From Cytophagales bacterium (lineage in GTDB: Bacteria > Bacteroidota > Bacteroidia > Cytophagales > Thermoflexibacteraceae): DNA of 64,000 nucleotides. Shown in pieces: positions 8,974 to 17,330 of the stretch. The stretch is from contig JAAFKA010000009.1 of the NCBI GenBank assembly GCA_013299115.1, positions 124,001-188,000 on the forward strand, written 5' to 3'. A program made the position numbers and the translations under genes. How positions within the stretch are numbered: position 1 is the first letter of the stretch; every line of letters begins with the position of its first letter. The notes beneath the pieces are model-generated. The model made no database searches, was not told where the DNA came from, and saw nothing but the letters and a program-made list of their open reading frames with translations.

Positions 8974-11523
8974 CTACCAACCTGTCATAAATACCGCATT
9001 GCCAAAGAGCAAAAAGCCGTTTTTCCAAGAGTTGCGAAACAGCACATCATCGATGAGGTAAATCATACTGCCGTTGCCTATGTTTTCTACGCCAAAGACT
9101 AAGGAGTTTTTCATTTTTTTCTTTGCTTTTGCCCCCGCAAACCCATCTACAAAGGCATTTTCTGCAATTACGCCTACATTCCAGCCGTCTTCTTTAAAAA
9201 AATCATAGACCGTTGCCGTTTGTCGCAAGGTGTAGTAAGAGTTGGCATAGCCAAAGCCCAAAGGGTGCGTATTGTCTAATTGCATTTTGTAAATGCTGCC
9301 CTGAATAACCCCTGTCAATTCCTCTCTTTCTCTGTTGCCAAAGGCTTTAATCAATTCTTTGGGATTAGGCGTTGCTTTTTTGTCTTTTTCCTCGTCTTCT
9401 TTGTATTTTTTCAAGCCAAAATTGCTATTTTCTGCAAACAATTCATTGGCATTTTCCATAGCTATCAACCTGCCACCAGCTTTTACCCACGTTTTTATTT
9501 TGTTGAGTTTGTCCTCATTTATAGACCCGTAGTTGCCATCGGGCAATACCAACACATCATAATTGCTAAGGTTTATTCGCCCAACATAACTCACGTCTAT
9601 CGAGGTTGTGGGGTATTGCAACAATTCATCGAAATAATGCCACACTTGTCCGTAAGCCGTAGGGCTTACTTCGCTGCCCACCAAAATAGCTATACGAGGC
9701 GGATTGAGTTTATAGACAAAATCGGAGCCGAAATCTACGCCTGAGTCCACAAAACCTGTCATTGTCCACTGCAAAACTTGCCCTTGTTCGGCTGCTATTC
9801 TCCGCACTGTTTGGTCAAAACCTCCGTTTATTCTTTGGTTGTCTGTTCGCAACAAAATTAAAGTACCTTCTCCATAGGTTTTACCACCAATGGCAAAAGG
9901 TTTTTCAGGATAACGGACTTGCACACCAGCCTTGATTAACTTTGTCAAAAATTGCAAATCACCAAAACTTTTCCACTCGCAGAGGTAAGCAAAAGGCAAA
10001 GTTTCAGGCAAAGTTGCAGCTGGTGTGGCTGGTTTTTTGTTGAGGTCGACTGCCAATTTTTCGGCACAAGCGTAGGTTTGCACGCCAAACATATAAGGAA
10101 TAGCCCAAGCCGTTGCGTCATAAGTCAAAGAGTCGGCAATGGCGGTTTTGGGGTTGAAAAACACACGCAACAAGGCAGCTTTGGGCTGGTTGGCAGGAAT
10201 TACAATGTCGTTAGTCTGGAGGTTTAGACTTTCGTTTTTGCCTGTAAAATAGTTCAGGCTGTTGGCAGTTTTTGCCCCTGCCGTTGCCAATCCGTATTTG
10301 AGTTGGTGCTTATCTAAAAACTCCAAAACTTGTTTCACGCCATTTGCCGTATTGTTTTGGGCTGTTATCACATAACTTTTGTATTGTCCCGAAGGATTTT
10401 TGGCTGCTTCAAAGTATTTTTTAAACTCCTCCACTATTCTTTTTTGGTTGAGGCTTGCAATTTCTACGGTAGAAATGCCTGTGGTGTGGTGGTGTTCCAA
10501 TCTTTCTAACAAGGTAAGGGTGTCGCCTTTGTCTGTAAAAGCCGAAAGTCCTTTGCCCAAACCACCTTGCTCATAGGTCATGCCAATAGCCCCATTAAAC
10601 ATAGGGTAGCTGTCGCCATAACTCGGATAGAGCAAATCAAATCTTTCTTTGGTGTAATACAACCAACCTTTTTTGTCGAAATACTTGGCGTGATTTTTAC
10701 CAATCTCGACCTGAAATTGTCGCTGAAAAGCCGTAATTTCTGTGTGGTAAGGCTCGGCTGCGGGTGCAAAATAATAGCTGCTGTTGATACCCATCTCGTG
10801 AAAATCTGCGTGAATGTGCGGCATCCATTGGTTGTAAACCGCCATGCGTTGTTGCGTTTCGCGTTGAGTCTGCCACGCCCAATCTCTGTTCATATCAAAC
10901 AAATAATGGTTTAGTCGTCCTCTGGGGTTAGGTTCATTGTTTTCGCGTGAGTCCATTGAAGGATTAGGCTGGTTGCCACGCATTTGAATATACCAATTCA
11001 CATACCTATCTCTGCCATCGGGATTGAGGCAAGGGTCTAATAAAACGACAGTGTTCTCCAAATATTTTGCATTTTGGGGTTGCAATAGTTCATAGGCAGT
11101 TTTCATAGCAGCTTCGGTAGATGAAGTTTCGTTGCCATGCACACCATAACTCAACCACACAATAACAGGTGTATCTGTATTGGCTGTTCCTTCTTGTAAA
11201 CCTGTGATTTTCAGGTTGTTTTGTCTTATTTCGTCTAATTTGTCTATATTGTTTTGCGAAGAAATAAAAGCCAACAACAAAGGTCTTCTTTCAGCCGTTG
11301 TGCCGTATTGCAGTAGTTTCAGGTTTTTGTTATTGGCTGCCAAATGCCTAAAATACTCTGCCAACAAATAATTGGGCGTATAATTTGAACCTAAGGAATA
11401 ACCCAAAAACTCGGAAGGGCTTTTCGTTTGTGCAAAAGCAAGAGGGCTGAGAAAGTAGCAAAAACACCACAAAAGCAAGGCTTTTGTGTGGCTATTCAAC
11501 CCAAAAAAATTGATTTTTGTCAT
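8974..11523 (-). CDS. Secreted M14-family zinc carboxypeptidase
   Basis: The protein has 849 residues with a signal peptide (hydrophobic stretch 14-31 ending FAQ). The catalytic domain has H129-G-N-E132 and a later zinc His in HIHADFHEM, with NPDGRDRYVNWY and an Arg-rich RGRLNHYLFDMNRDWAW segment for substrate recognition, all typical of M14 carboxypeptidases. The C-terminal half (about 600-849) contains a glutamine-amidotransferase-like region (VLVLPDGNYGSI..., GGRLIAMENA) common in large Bacteroidota M14 proteins. It probably degrades peptides outside the cytoplasm. It stands alone on the minus strand. Confidence 0.88.
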   Translation of the reverse strand: MTKINFFGLNSHTKALLLWCFCYFLSPLAFAQTKSPSEFLGYSLGSNYTPNYLLAEYFRHLAANNKNLKLLQYGTTAERRPLLLAFISSQNNIDKLDEIRQNNLKITGLQEGTANTDTPVIVWLSYGVHGNETSSTEAAMKTAYELLQPQNAKYLENTVVLLDPCLNPDGRDRYVNWYIQMRGNQPNPSMDSRENNEPNPRGRLNHYLFDMNRDWAWQTQRETQQRMAVYNQWMPHIHADFHEMGINSSYYFAPAAEPYHTEITAFQRQFQVEIGKNHAKYFDKKGWLYYTKERFDLLYPSYGDSYPMFNGAIGMTYEQGGLGKGLSAFTDKGDTLTLLERLEHHHTTGISTVEIASLNQKRIVEEFKKYFEAAKNPSGQYKSYVITAQNNTANGVKQVLEFLDKHQLKYGLATAGAKTANSLNYFTGKNESLNLQTNDIVIPANQPKAALLRVFFNPKTAIADSLTYDATAWAIPYMFGVQTYACAEKLAVDLNKKPATPAATLPETLPFAYLCEWKSFGDLQFLTKLIKAGVQVRYPEKPFAIGGKTYGEGTLILLRTDNQRINGGFDQTVRRIAAEQGQVLQWTMTGFVDSGVDFGSDFVYKLNPPRIAILVGSEVSPTAYGQVWHYFDELLQYPTTSIDVSYVGRINLSNYDVLVLPDGNYGSINEDKLNKIKTWVKAGGRLIAMENANELFAENSNFGLKKYKEDEEKDKKATPNPKELIKAFGNREREELTGVIQGSIYKMQLDNTHPLGFGYANSYYTLRQTATVYDFFKEDGWNVGVIAENAFVDGFAGAKAKKKMKNSLVFGVENIGNGSMIYLIDDVLFRNSWKNGFLLFGNAVFMTGW

Positions 11524-11687
11524 TGGAGTTTATATTTGGAAATTGCGAATGAACAAGTGAAAATTATGAATAAATAGAAGTAGGCAATTAAACAAAAATT
11601 TTGCTTACACTGTATATTTGTACTCAAATTTTTGGTAGTACCACACAAGTAATGTTGCAACCCCATTAGAACTAACTTTTGGGCTTA

Positions 11688-12380
11688 TTAGTTAAAAGGC
11701 AAAAAAACCGTCTGTCCTGCCTGAATTTCTCCATTAAAATCTTCTACCAATTTGGCTTGTTTGTCGTTTTTATAGTATTTTTTGGCAATGGAAAAGGCAG
11801 TATCTCCACTTTTGGCTATATGCACACCCTTCACAGGCACTACGTAGGCTTTTTCACCGTTAATTTCAGCTATTTTTATAGCTTTTTCACTTTTGATATT
11901 AAACTTTTTGGCAACATCTTTGTCCGTCAATTTGCCACTTTTGTCTTTGTACAAACCATAAATTTTGTAGCTTGCCATAGCCATAAAGCCATTCATACGA
12001 ACAGAATCTGCCGTTTTAAGGTTGCGGTTTTCTTGTTTTAGCTTTTCTATTTCGGCTATTAATTCTTGATTGCCTTGCTTATCGTTTTCAATGGTATTTT
12101 CATTACTATCATCTGTATTTGCCTCTTCTTTTTGGGCTTCCAACAAAGCTTTGTCCACCACCAAAGTATTTTCATTGGTCGAAGTTGGTGGTAGTTCTTT
12201 TTCGTCTATTTTTTCAGTCTTGCCATTAGTAGCATTGCTAGCCTGTGCCAAAGCCAACTTTTGCTCCCAATTTGATTTATTCATCAAAAATAAGGCAATA
12301 ATAAAGATAGTGAGCAAAAAAACGCAAAGTACCGTAATCATGTCGGTCTTGGTTAGGTCTTTTTTAGTGGTGGTTTCCAT
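11688..12380 (-). CDS. Membrane-anchored LysM-domain protein
   Basis: The start at 12380 (METTTKKDL) gives 230 residues and follows a -7 box at 12414-12421. One transmembrane helix (about 13-34, MITVLCVFLLTIFIIALFLM) is followed by an acidic, low-complexity linker with a predicted coiled coil (about 85-115), a small basic domain (KLTDKDVAKKFNI) and a C-terminal LysM motif from about 180 (IAKSGDTAFSIAKKYYKNDKQAKLVEDFN). LysM binds peptidoglycan, so the protein probably bridges inner membrane and cell wall. No partner gene is adjacent. Confidence 0.8.
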   Translation of the reverse strand: METTTKKDLTKTDMITVLCVFLLTIFIIALFLMNKSNWEQKLALAQASNATNGKTEKIDEKELPPTSTNENTLVVDKALLEAQKEEANTDDSNENTIENDKQGNQELIAEIEKLKQENRNLKTADSVRMNGFMAMASYKIYGLYKDKSGKLTDKDVAKKFNIKSEKAIKIAEINGEKAYVVPVKGVHIAKSGDTAFSIAKKYYKNDKQAKLVEDFNGEIQAGQTVFLPFN

Positions 12381-12413
12381 TACAATTAATTTTGAATTTT
12401 GAATGTAGCTATG

Positions 12414-12421
12414 CAAAGATA
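12414..12421 (-). promoter_or_regulatory. -7 box of the LysM protein gene
   Basis: The sequence TATCTTTG on the minus strand matches TAnnTTTG exactly and lies 33 nt before the chosen ATG at 12380. No convincing -33 TTG element is seen at the expected distance. Confidence 0.5.
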
Positions 12422-12498
12422 ATAGAGTTTATGAATAACTTCTGAAATGAAGCTGTCTAAAAAGGCAAAATCAGCAAAATTGGTTATTTTGAAAAATT

Positions 12499-13245
12499 CT
12501 ACCTAAACAACACCCTTCCCTCCACATTGCTATCTACCAACTGCTGTTTTTGGTGTAGTTCCTCTATGTGTTGAATAATCAAAGTGCGGACAGTTACTCC
12601 CATTGGCTCTTTTGGTAAATTTTTCAGGCAGTTCATACCATCGCCACCATTAGCCAAATAGTCGTAAGTTACTACTTTATAAATTTTTTCGGGGTCTAAT
12701 TTTGCATTGCCGACTTTTGCACTCACCAACTGCCCTTCGGGGGTGTAACGCAACTCGGTATTGGAAAACGAAGTTTTGCGGTAGTGTGCCTCATAAGCCA
12801 AAAGGTCTAACATTTCTTTGCCCGACATACTCAATACCATAATTTCGTTTTCAAACGGCATCAGTTCAAAAATATTACCTACGGTTATATCTCCTGCCAT
12901 GATAGGCACACGCAAGCCACCGTTATTGACTATGCAAAAATCTATGGGCAAATGATACAATTTTGCTGTTTGGGCGTGTAACAAATCCACAATAAAATTG
13001 CCCAATGGCGACTCTAAATCTGTTCTTTCACAACGCAATTCTTTGGCTGCCTTGCCAATTACTTTGTTCATCGACTCGTCTATTTGCCGCTTGTAGGGGT
13101 TTATCAACTGATAAATGCTGCTGTCTATTGCCGTTGTGGTGCCGACAGAAAGGTTTTGCAGTTGAGTAGCTGTGGGTTGCAAAGAAGTTTTGCAAGCTAC
13201 CAAAAGCCAAGAAAAAATGAAACAGTATAAAAAGAGTTTACGCAT
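12499..13245 (-). CDS. 5'-nucleotidase C-terminal (substrate-binding) domain lipoprotein
   Basis: The protein has 248 residues and a lipobox (LLVAC, Cys18). It corresponds to the C-terminal domain of UshA-type 5'-nucleotidases: LGNFIVDLLHAQ, then CIVNNGGLRVPIMAGDITVGNIFELMPFENEIMVLSMSG and TYDYLANGGDGM, the loops that bind the nucleoside. It lacks the metal-binding phosphoesterase domain. In Bacteroidota the two domains are often made by two adjacent genes; here the matching N-domain gene is at 58104-59033, 45 kb away. The two products probably work together in the periplasm. Confidence 0.85.
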   Translation of the reverse strand: MRKLFLYCFIFSWLLVACKTSLQPTATQLQNLSVGTTTAIDSSIYQLINPYKRQIDESMNKVIGKAAKELRCERTDLESPLGNFIVDLLHAQTAKLYHLPIDFCIVNNGGLRVPIMAGDITVGNIFELMPFENEIMVLSMSGKEMLDLLAYEAHYRKTSFSNTELRYTPEGQLVSAKVGNAKLDPEKIYKVVTYDYLANGGDGMNCLKNLPKEPMGVTVRTLIIQHIEELHQKQQLVDSNVEGRVLFR

Positions 13246-13379
13246 TGCAAGGTTTTTCTACAAATCTAATTGGAAAATTAACCTTAGACAACTTATTTTT
13301 GCCTAAAATTTTTCTTTTGAAAAAAACTTTGCTACCTTACCCTACACAAGTTTATTTTTCGTAAAATTTCTCTGTTCCC

Positions 13380-14222
13380 ATGCTGGTTATTTACATTTTA
13401 ATTGGAATTTTAGTAGCCTATTTGCTTATCAATTTGATAGTGTATCAAATTCAAGAAAGATTTATTTTTAAGCCTGAAAAATTGCCTCAAGATTTTGAGT
13501 ACAAGTACAAAACGCCGTTTAAAGAACTGTTTTTTGAGATGGAAGACGGAGGCAAAATCAATGGCTTGCTATTTCCTGTAGAAAACTCAAAAGGTTTGGT
13601 GGTTTATTTTCATGGCAACAGTAGAAGTATCAAGGGCTGGGCAAAATATGCGAAAGATTTTACCCAACATGATTTTGACGTGGCAATGATAGATTACAGA
13701 GGTTTTGGCAAAAGCATAGGCAAACGCAACGAAAGAACTTTGAAGGCAGATGCCACCAAATTTTATGAAACCTTGCTCAAGGATTACCACGAAAGCAACA
13801 TTATTATCTACGGCAGGTCTATGGGGTCGGGTTTTGCAGCCAAAGTAGCCTCTATGAATCACCCTCGTATGCTCATACTCGATGCCCCGTATTACAGTTT
13901 CAGTCGGCTTACCAAACGATATTTGCCTTTTTTGCCTGTGCCTTGGATTTTGCGTTACCATATCCGCACCAATACTTTTTTGAAATATGTCCGTTGCCCT
14001 ATCCGCATCATTCATGGCACGAAAGATTGGCTCATTCCTATTCAGTCCAGCAAAGATTTGGCAGAAATATTACCCGAACAGACCATTTTATACCAAATAG
14101 AAGGCGGAGGACACAATAATTTGCCCTCTTTTCCTGAATATTACAATATTTTAGGGCAAATTTTGGCAGATGCTATGCGGTTGCCTTACGAAAGACAACT
14201 GCACAGACCCGAATTATTTTAG
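13380..14222 (+). CDS. Membrane-anchored alpha/beta hydrolase (serine hydrolase)
   Basis: The protein has 280 residues. An N-terminal membrane anchor (about 2-22) precedes an alpha/beta hydrolase fold: oxyanion-hole motif YFHGNSRS (77-83), nucleophile elbow G-R-S147-M-G-S, an acid in IIHGTKDWLIP and the catalytic His in EGGGHNN. This resembles the ABHD13/ABHD17 and BEM46 class of small serine hydrolases. The substrate is unknown; esters, acyl lipids or peptides are possible. The acyl-CoA ligase gene follows 73 bp downstream on the same strand, so an operon is likely and a lipid-related role is a reasonable guess. Confidence 0.82.
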   Translation: MLVIYILIGILVAYLLINLIVYQIQERFIFKPEKLPQDFEYKYKTPFKELFFEMEDGGKINGLLFPVENSKGLVVYFHGNSRSIKGWAKYAKDFTQHDFDVAMIDYRGFGKSIGKRNERTLKADATKFYETLLKDYHESNIIIYGRSMGSGFAAKVASMNHPRMLILDAPYYSFSRLTKRYLPFLPVPWILRYHIRTNTFLKYVRCPIRIIHGTKDWLIPIQSSKDLAEILPEQTILYQIEGGGHNNLPSFPEYYNILGQILADAMRLPYERQLHRPELF

Positions 14223-14295
14223 GAAATTATTAGTGTTAATTTTCAAGTAACTGCTTTAATAAAAGCCTGTTGCACTCATTTAATCCAGCATAACC

Positions 14296-15987
14296 ATGAC
14301 CAACACCACTAACCATTTTATTTGGCAACAAAAATACCCGAAAGGTATCAACCCCACCATAAATGCAGACGAATACAGTTCTCTGCTCGATGTGTTGGAA
14401 CAAGCTATACAACAATACAGAAACAACACCGCCTACATACACATGGGCGTGGAGTTGAGTTACCAAGAAATAGACAGGCTTTCCTTGCAATTTGCTACCT
14501 ATTTGCAAACCAAAACCAACCTCAAAGCTGGGGATAGAATTGCTATTCAGATGCCCAATATTATGCAGTATGTGGTGGCTTTGTTTGGGGCTTTGCGGGC
14601 TGGGCTGGTCATTGTCAATACCAATCCTCTCTATACGCCAAGGGAAATGGAACATCAATTTAATGATTCGGGGGCAAAAGCTATTGTGATTTTGGCAAAT
14701 TTTGCCCACCTTTTAGAAAAAGTGTTGCCAGCTACGCAAATAGAAACTGTTATTATCACAGAGATTGGAGATTTAATGTCTTTTCCTCGCCGCCAACTAA
14801 CCAACATTGCCGTAAAATACCTGAAAAAATTAGTTCCACCTTACCATATTCCCAAAGCTATTTCGTTTAGGCAGGCATTGGGGGCAAGAACAGAAGACTA
14901 CCAACGCCCTGCGGTAAAAAGTTCGGATATTGCCTTTTTGCAATACACAGGTGGCACCACAGGTGTATCGAAGGGTGCTATGCTCACGCACCGCAACATG
15001 ATTGCCAATATGCTGCAAATTAAAGAATGGGTAAAAGGTGCAGACATTCAAGAAGGTGTAGAAACCATTGTTACAGCTCTGCCTTTGTATCATATTTTTT
15101 CGCTGACTGTTAATTGCTTTGCGTTTTTTGCCTACGGAGGTCGCAACTTGCTGATAACCAACCCCAGAGATATGAAAGGATTTTTGGCAGAAATGGCAGC
15201 TTACGATTTCACAGTGATTACAGGCGTAAACACCTTGTTCAATGGTATGCTCAACCAACCTGAATTTAAGACTCTGAACTTCAAAAACCTGAAAACAACA
15301 GTGGCAGGAGGCATGGCTTTGCAGTCTTCGGTCAATGCTCGGTGGAAAGAAATGACAGGCAAGGCTATTTGCGAAGGATTTGGACTGACCGAAAGCAGCC
15401 CTGTTCTCTGTTGCAACCCGACCAATGGCACAGCCCAAGATGGTACGATTGGTATTCCTGTTCCCTCTACCGAAGTGCGAATTTTCAATGATGAGGGCAT
15501 AGAAGTACCACAAGGCGAAAGAGGAGAATTATGGGCAAAAGGTCCTCAAATCATGGCGGGTTATTGGCAACGACCAGACGAAACCAAAGAAGTGCTTGAA
15601 AATGGTTGGCTCAAAACAGGAGATATAGCCATTATGAACAGCGACGGTTTTTTCAAGATAGTAGATAGGAAAAAAGACATGATTTTGGTTTCAGGTTTCA
15701 ACGTCTATCCAAACGAGGTGGAAGATGTGGTGGCTGCTCACCCCAAAGTGCTGGAAGTGGCTGCGATTGGCGTGCCTGACGATAAATCTACGGAGGCTGT
15801 TAAGGTTTTTATTGTCAAAAAAGACGATTCTTTGACTGAAATTGAGATTAAAGAGTTTTGCAAAGACAAAATGACAGGCTACAAACTACCAAAGCATGTG
15901 GAGTTTAGGCAAGAACTCCCCAAATCAAACGTAGGCAAAATTCTTAGGCGTATGCTTAAAGATAAGCCACCTTCGAAGGATAAGTAA
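14296..15987 (+). CDS. fadD: Long-chain acyl-CoA synthetase (AMP-forming)
   Basis: The protein has 563 residues, the normal FadD length. It activates fatty acids as acyl-AMP then acyl-CoA. Visible motifs: P-loop-like YTGGTTGVSKGAMLTHRN (about 218-235), the fatty-acid-binding region with ALPLYHIFSLTVNC, GFGLTESSPV, the ATP-binding KTGDIA and FKIVDRKKDMI, and the C-terminal lysine in NVGKILRR. It follows the alpha/beta hydrolase gene and ends at a strong terminator-like hairpin. Confidence 0.92.
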   Translation: MTNTTNHFIWQQKYPKGINPTINADEYSSLLDVLEQAIQQYRNNTAYIHMGVELSYQEIDRLSLQFATYLQTKTNLKAGDRIAIQMPNIMQYVVALFGALRAGLVIVNTNPLYTPREMEHQFNDSGAKAIVILANFAHLLEKVLPATQIETVIITEIGDLMSFPRRQLTNIAVKYLKKLVPPYHIPKAISFRQALGARTEDYQRPAVKSSDIAFLQYTGGTTGVSKGAMLTHRNMIANMLQIKEWVKGADIQEGVETIVTALPLYHIFSLTVNCFAFFAYGGRNLLITNPRDMKGFLAEMAAYDFTVITGVNTLFNGMLNQPEFKTLNFKNLKTTVAGGMALQSSVNARWKEMTGKAICEGFGLTESSPVLCCNPTNGTAQDGTIGIPVPSTEVRIFNDEGIEVPQGERGELWAKGPQIMAGYWQRPDETKEVLENGWLKTGDIAIMNSDGFFKIVDRKKDMILVSGFNVYPNEVEDVVAAHPKVLEVAAIGVPDDKSTEAVKVFIVKKDDSLTEIEIKEFCKDKMTGYKLPKHVEFRQELPKSNVGKILRRMLKDKPPSKDK

Positions 15988-16022
15988 GACAGACATCTGG
16001 CTAAAAAATGTCTGTCTTTTGG
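15988..16022 (+). terminator. Intrinsic terminator after the acyl-CoA ligase gene
   Basis: Arms AGACAGACAT and ATGTCTGTCT directly follow the stop codon and are followed by a TTTT run. This is a canonical rho-independent terminator for the rightward hydrolase-ligase unit. Confidence 0.8.
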
Positions 16023-16077
16023 CTGTATTTTCCATAAATTGTTTTACTTTGCAATAAATTACTTTAAATTTTTGTGT

Positions 16078-17169
16078 ATGAAAATCGACAGTTTAGAAAC
16101 TTGGGTAAAACCTGTATTTGTGAATGAAAAACGCAAGCCCGTAGTGATTGCAGGACCTTGCAGTGCCGAAACAGAGGAACAACTTTTCAATACTTGCAAA
16201 GAAATATTGGAAAAAAATGGCAATGACATAGATATTTTTCGAGCAGGAATCTGGAAACCTCGCACCCGACCTAACACATTTGAGGGTGTAGGCGAAATTG
16301 GTTTAAAATGGTTTCAAAATGTACGCAAAGAGTTGGGCATACCCATTGCCACCGAAGTAGCCACACCGCAACACGTAGAATTAGCTCTCAAATATGGTGT
16401 AGATGTGCTTTGGATAGGGGCAAGAAGTACAGTAAATCCGTTTACAGTGCAAGACATAGCCGATGTGTTGAAAGGCATAGACATTCCTGTCATTATCAAA
16501 AATCCAATCAACCCCGATTTGGCTTTGTGGATGGGGGCAATAGAGAGGATAAACAATGCAGGGATTACCAAAATAGCTGCCATGCACAGAGGTTTTTCGA
16601 CCTTCGAGAAAACCAAATACCGCAACAGCCCGATGTGGCAGTTGGCTATTGAGTTGCGTAGCAAAATGCCCAACTTGCCTATCTTTTTCGACCCCAGCCA
16701 CGTGGGAGGCACCAGAGAATTGATAGAACCTTTATCTCAAAAGGCACTTGACCTCAACTATGACGGCTTGATGATAGAAACCCACATCAACCCCAAAGAG
16801 GCGTGGAGTGATGCCGAGCAACAAGTTACGCCCAGCCGTTTAGACGAAATTTTGGAGGCTATCAAAATCAGAACTGCGTCCTCTGATAACGAGGATTTTA
16901 TCAGCCACTTAGACGAACTCCGCCAAAAAATAGACCGAATAGACAAAGAAATTGTAGAGTCGTTGGCTTCGCGTATGAAGTTGGTAGAAGCCATTGGCGA
17001 CTACAAAAAAGCTAATGGTGTGGCAGTTTTTCAGTTCGAGAGGTGGATTCAAGTTTTTCAAACCAGACCAGAATGGGCTGCAAAATTGGGCTTAGACAAA
17101 GATTTTATTGCTTTGCTCTACAAAAATATACACGACGAATCTATACGCGTGCAGACAGGTAGGGTGTAA
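16078..17169 (+). CDS. Bifunctional DAHP synthase / chorismate mutase
   Basis: The start at 16078 gives MKIDSLETWV and 363 residues. Residues about 15-255 form a type I-beta DAHP synthase barrel: VVIAGPCSAETEEQ, RAGIWKPRTRPNTFEG, IATEVATPQHVELAL, LPIFFDPSHVGG with the metal His and GLMIETHINP. The C-terminal 95 residues (LDELRQKIDRIDKEIVESLASRMKLVEAIGDYKKANG) are an AroQ-type chorismate mutase. The fused enzyme links the first and branch-point steps of aromatic amino-acid synthesis, and the mutase domain usually mediates feedback control. It is a single gene. Confidence 0.93.
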   Translation: MKIDSLETWVKPVFVNEKRKPVVIAGPCSAETEEQLFNTCKEILEKNGNDIDIFRAGIWKPRTRPNTFEGVGEIGLKWFQNVRKELGIPIATEVATPQHVELALKYGVDVLWIGARSTVNPFTVQDIADVLKGIDIPVIIKNPINPDLALWMGAIERINNAGITKIAAMHRGFSTFEKTKYRNSPMWQLAIELRSKMPNLPIFFDPSHVGGTRELIEPLSQKALDLNYDGLMIETHINPKEAWSDAEQQVTPSRLDEILEAIKIRTASSDNEDFISHLDELRQKIDRIDKEIVESLASRMKLVEAIGDYKKANGVAVFQFERWIQVFQTRPEWAAKLGLDKDFIALLYKNIHDESIRVQTGRV

Positions 17170-17330
17170 AGAGGAGTAGTTGTAAGATTTAATGCTTTTG
17201 ATATTTTTGCACCATAAACTTTACAACAGTGCTTTTAAATCAAGGTGCTTTTGGTTTGCTACTCAACGCTGGGTTACAACTGAAAGCACTTTGGGTTGTA
17301 GCAACCCTTGGCACATGATTGTTAAACCCA

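Noticed and set aside
17170-17330. tRNA or riboswitch between the DAHP synthase and histidine kinase genes
   Set aside because: The region has short repeats (AAAGTGCTTT, GTAGCAACCC) but no cloverleaf or known aptamer pattern.
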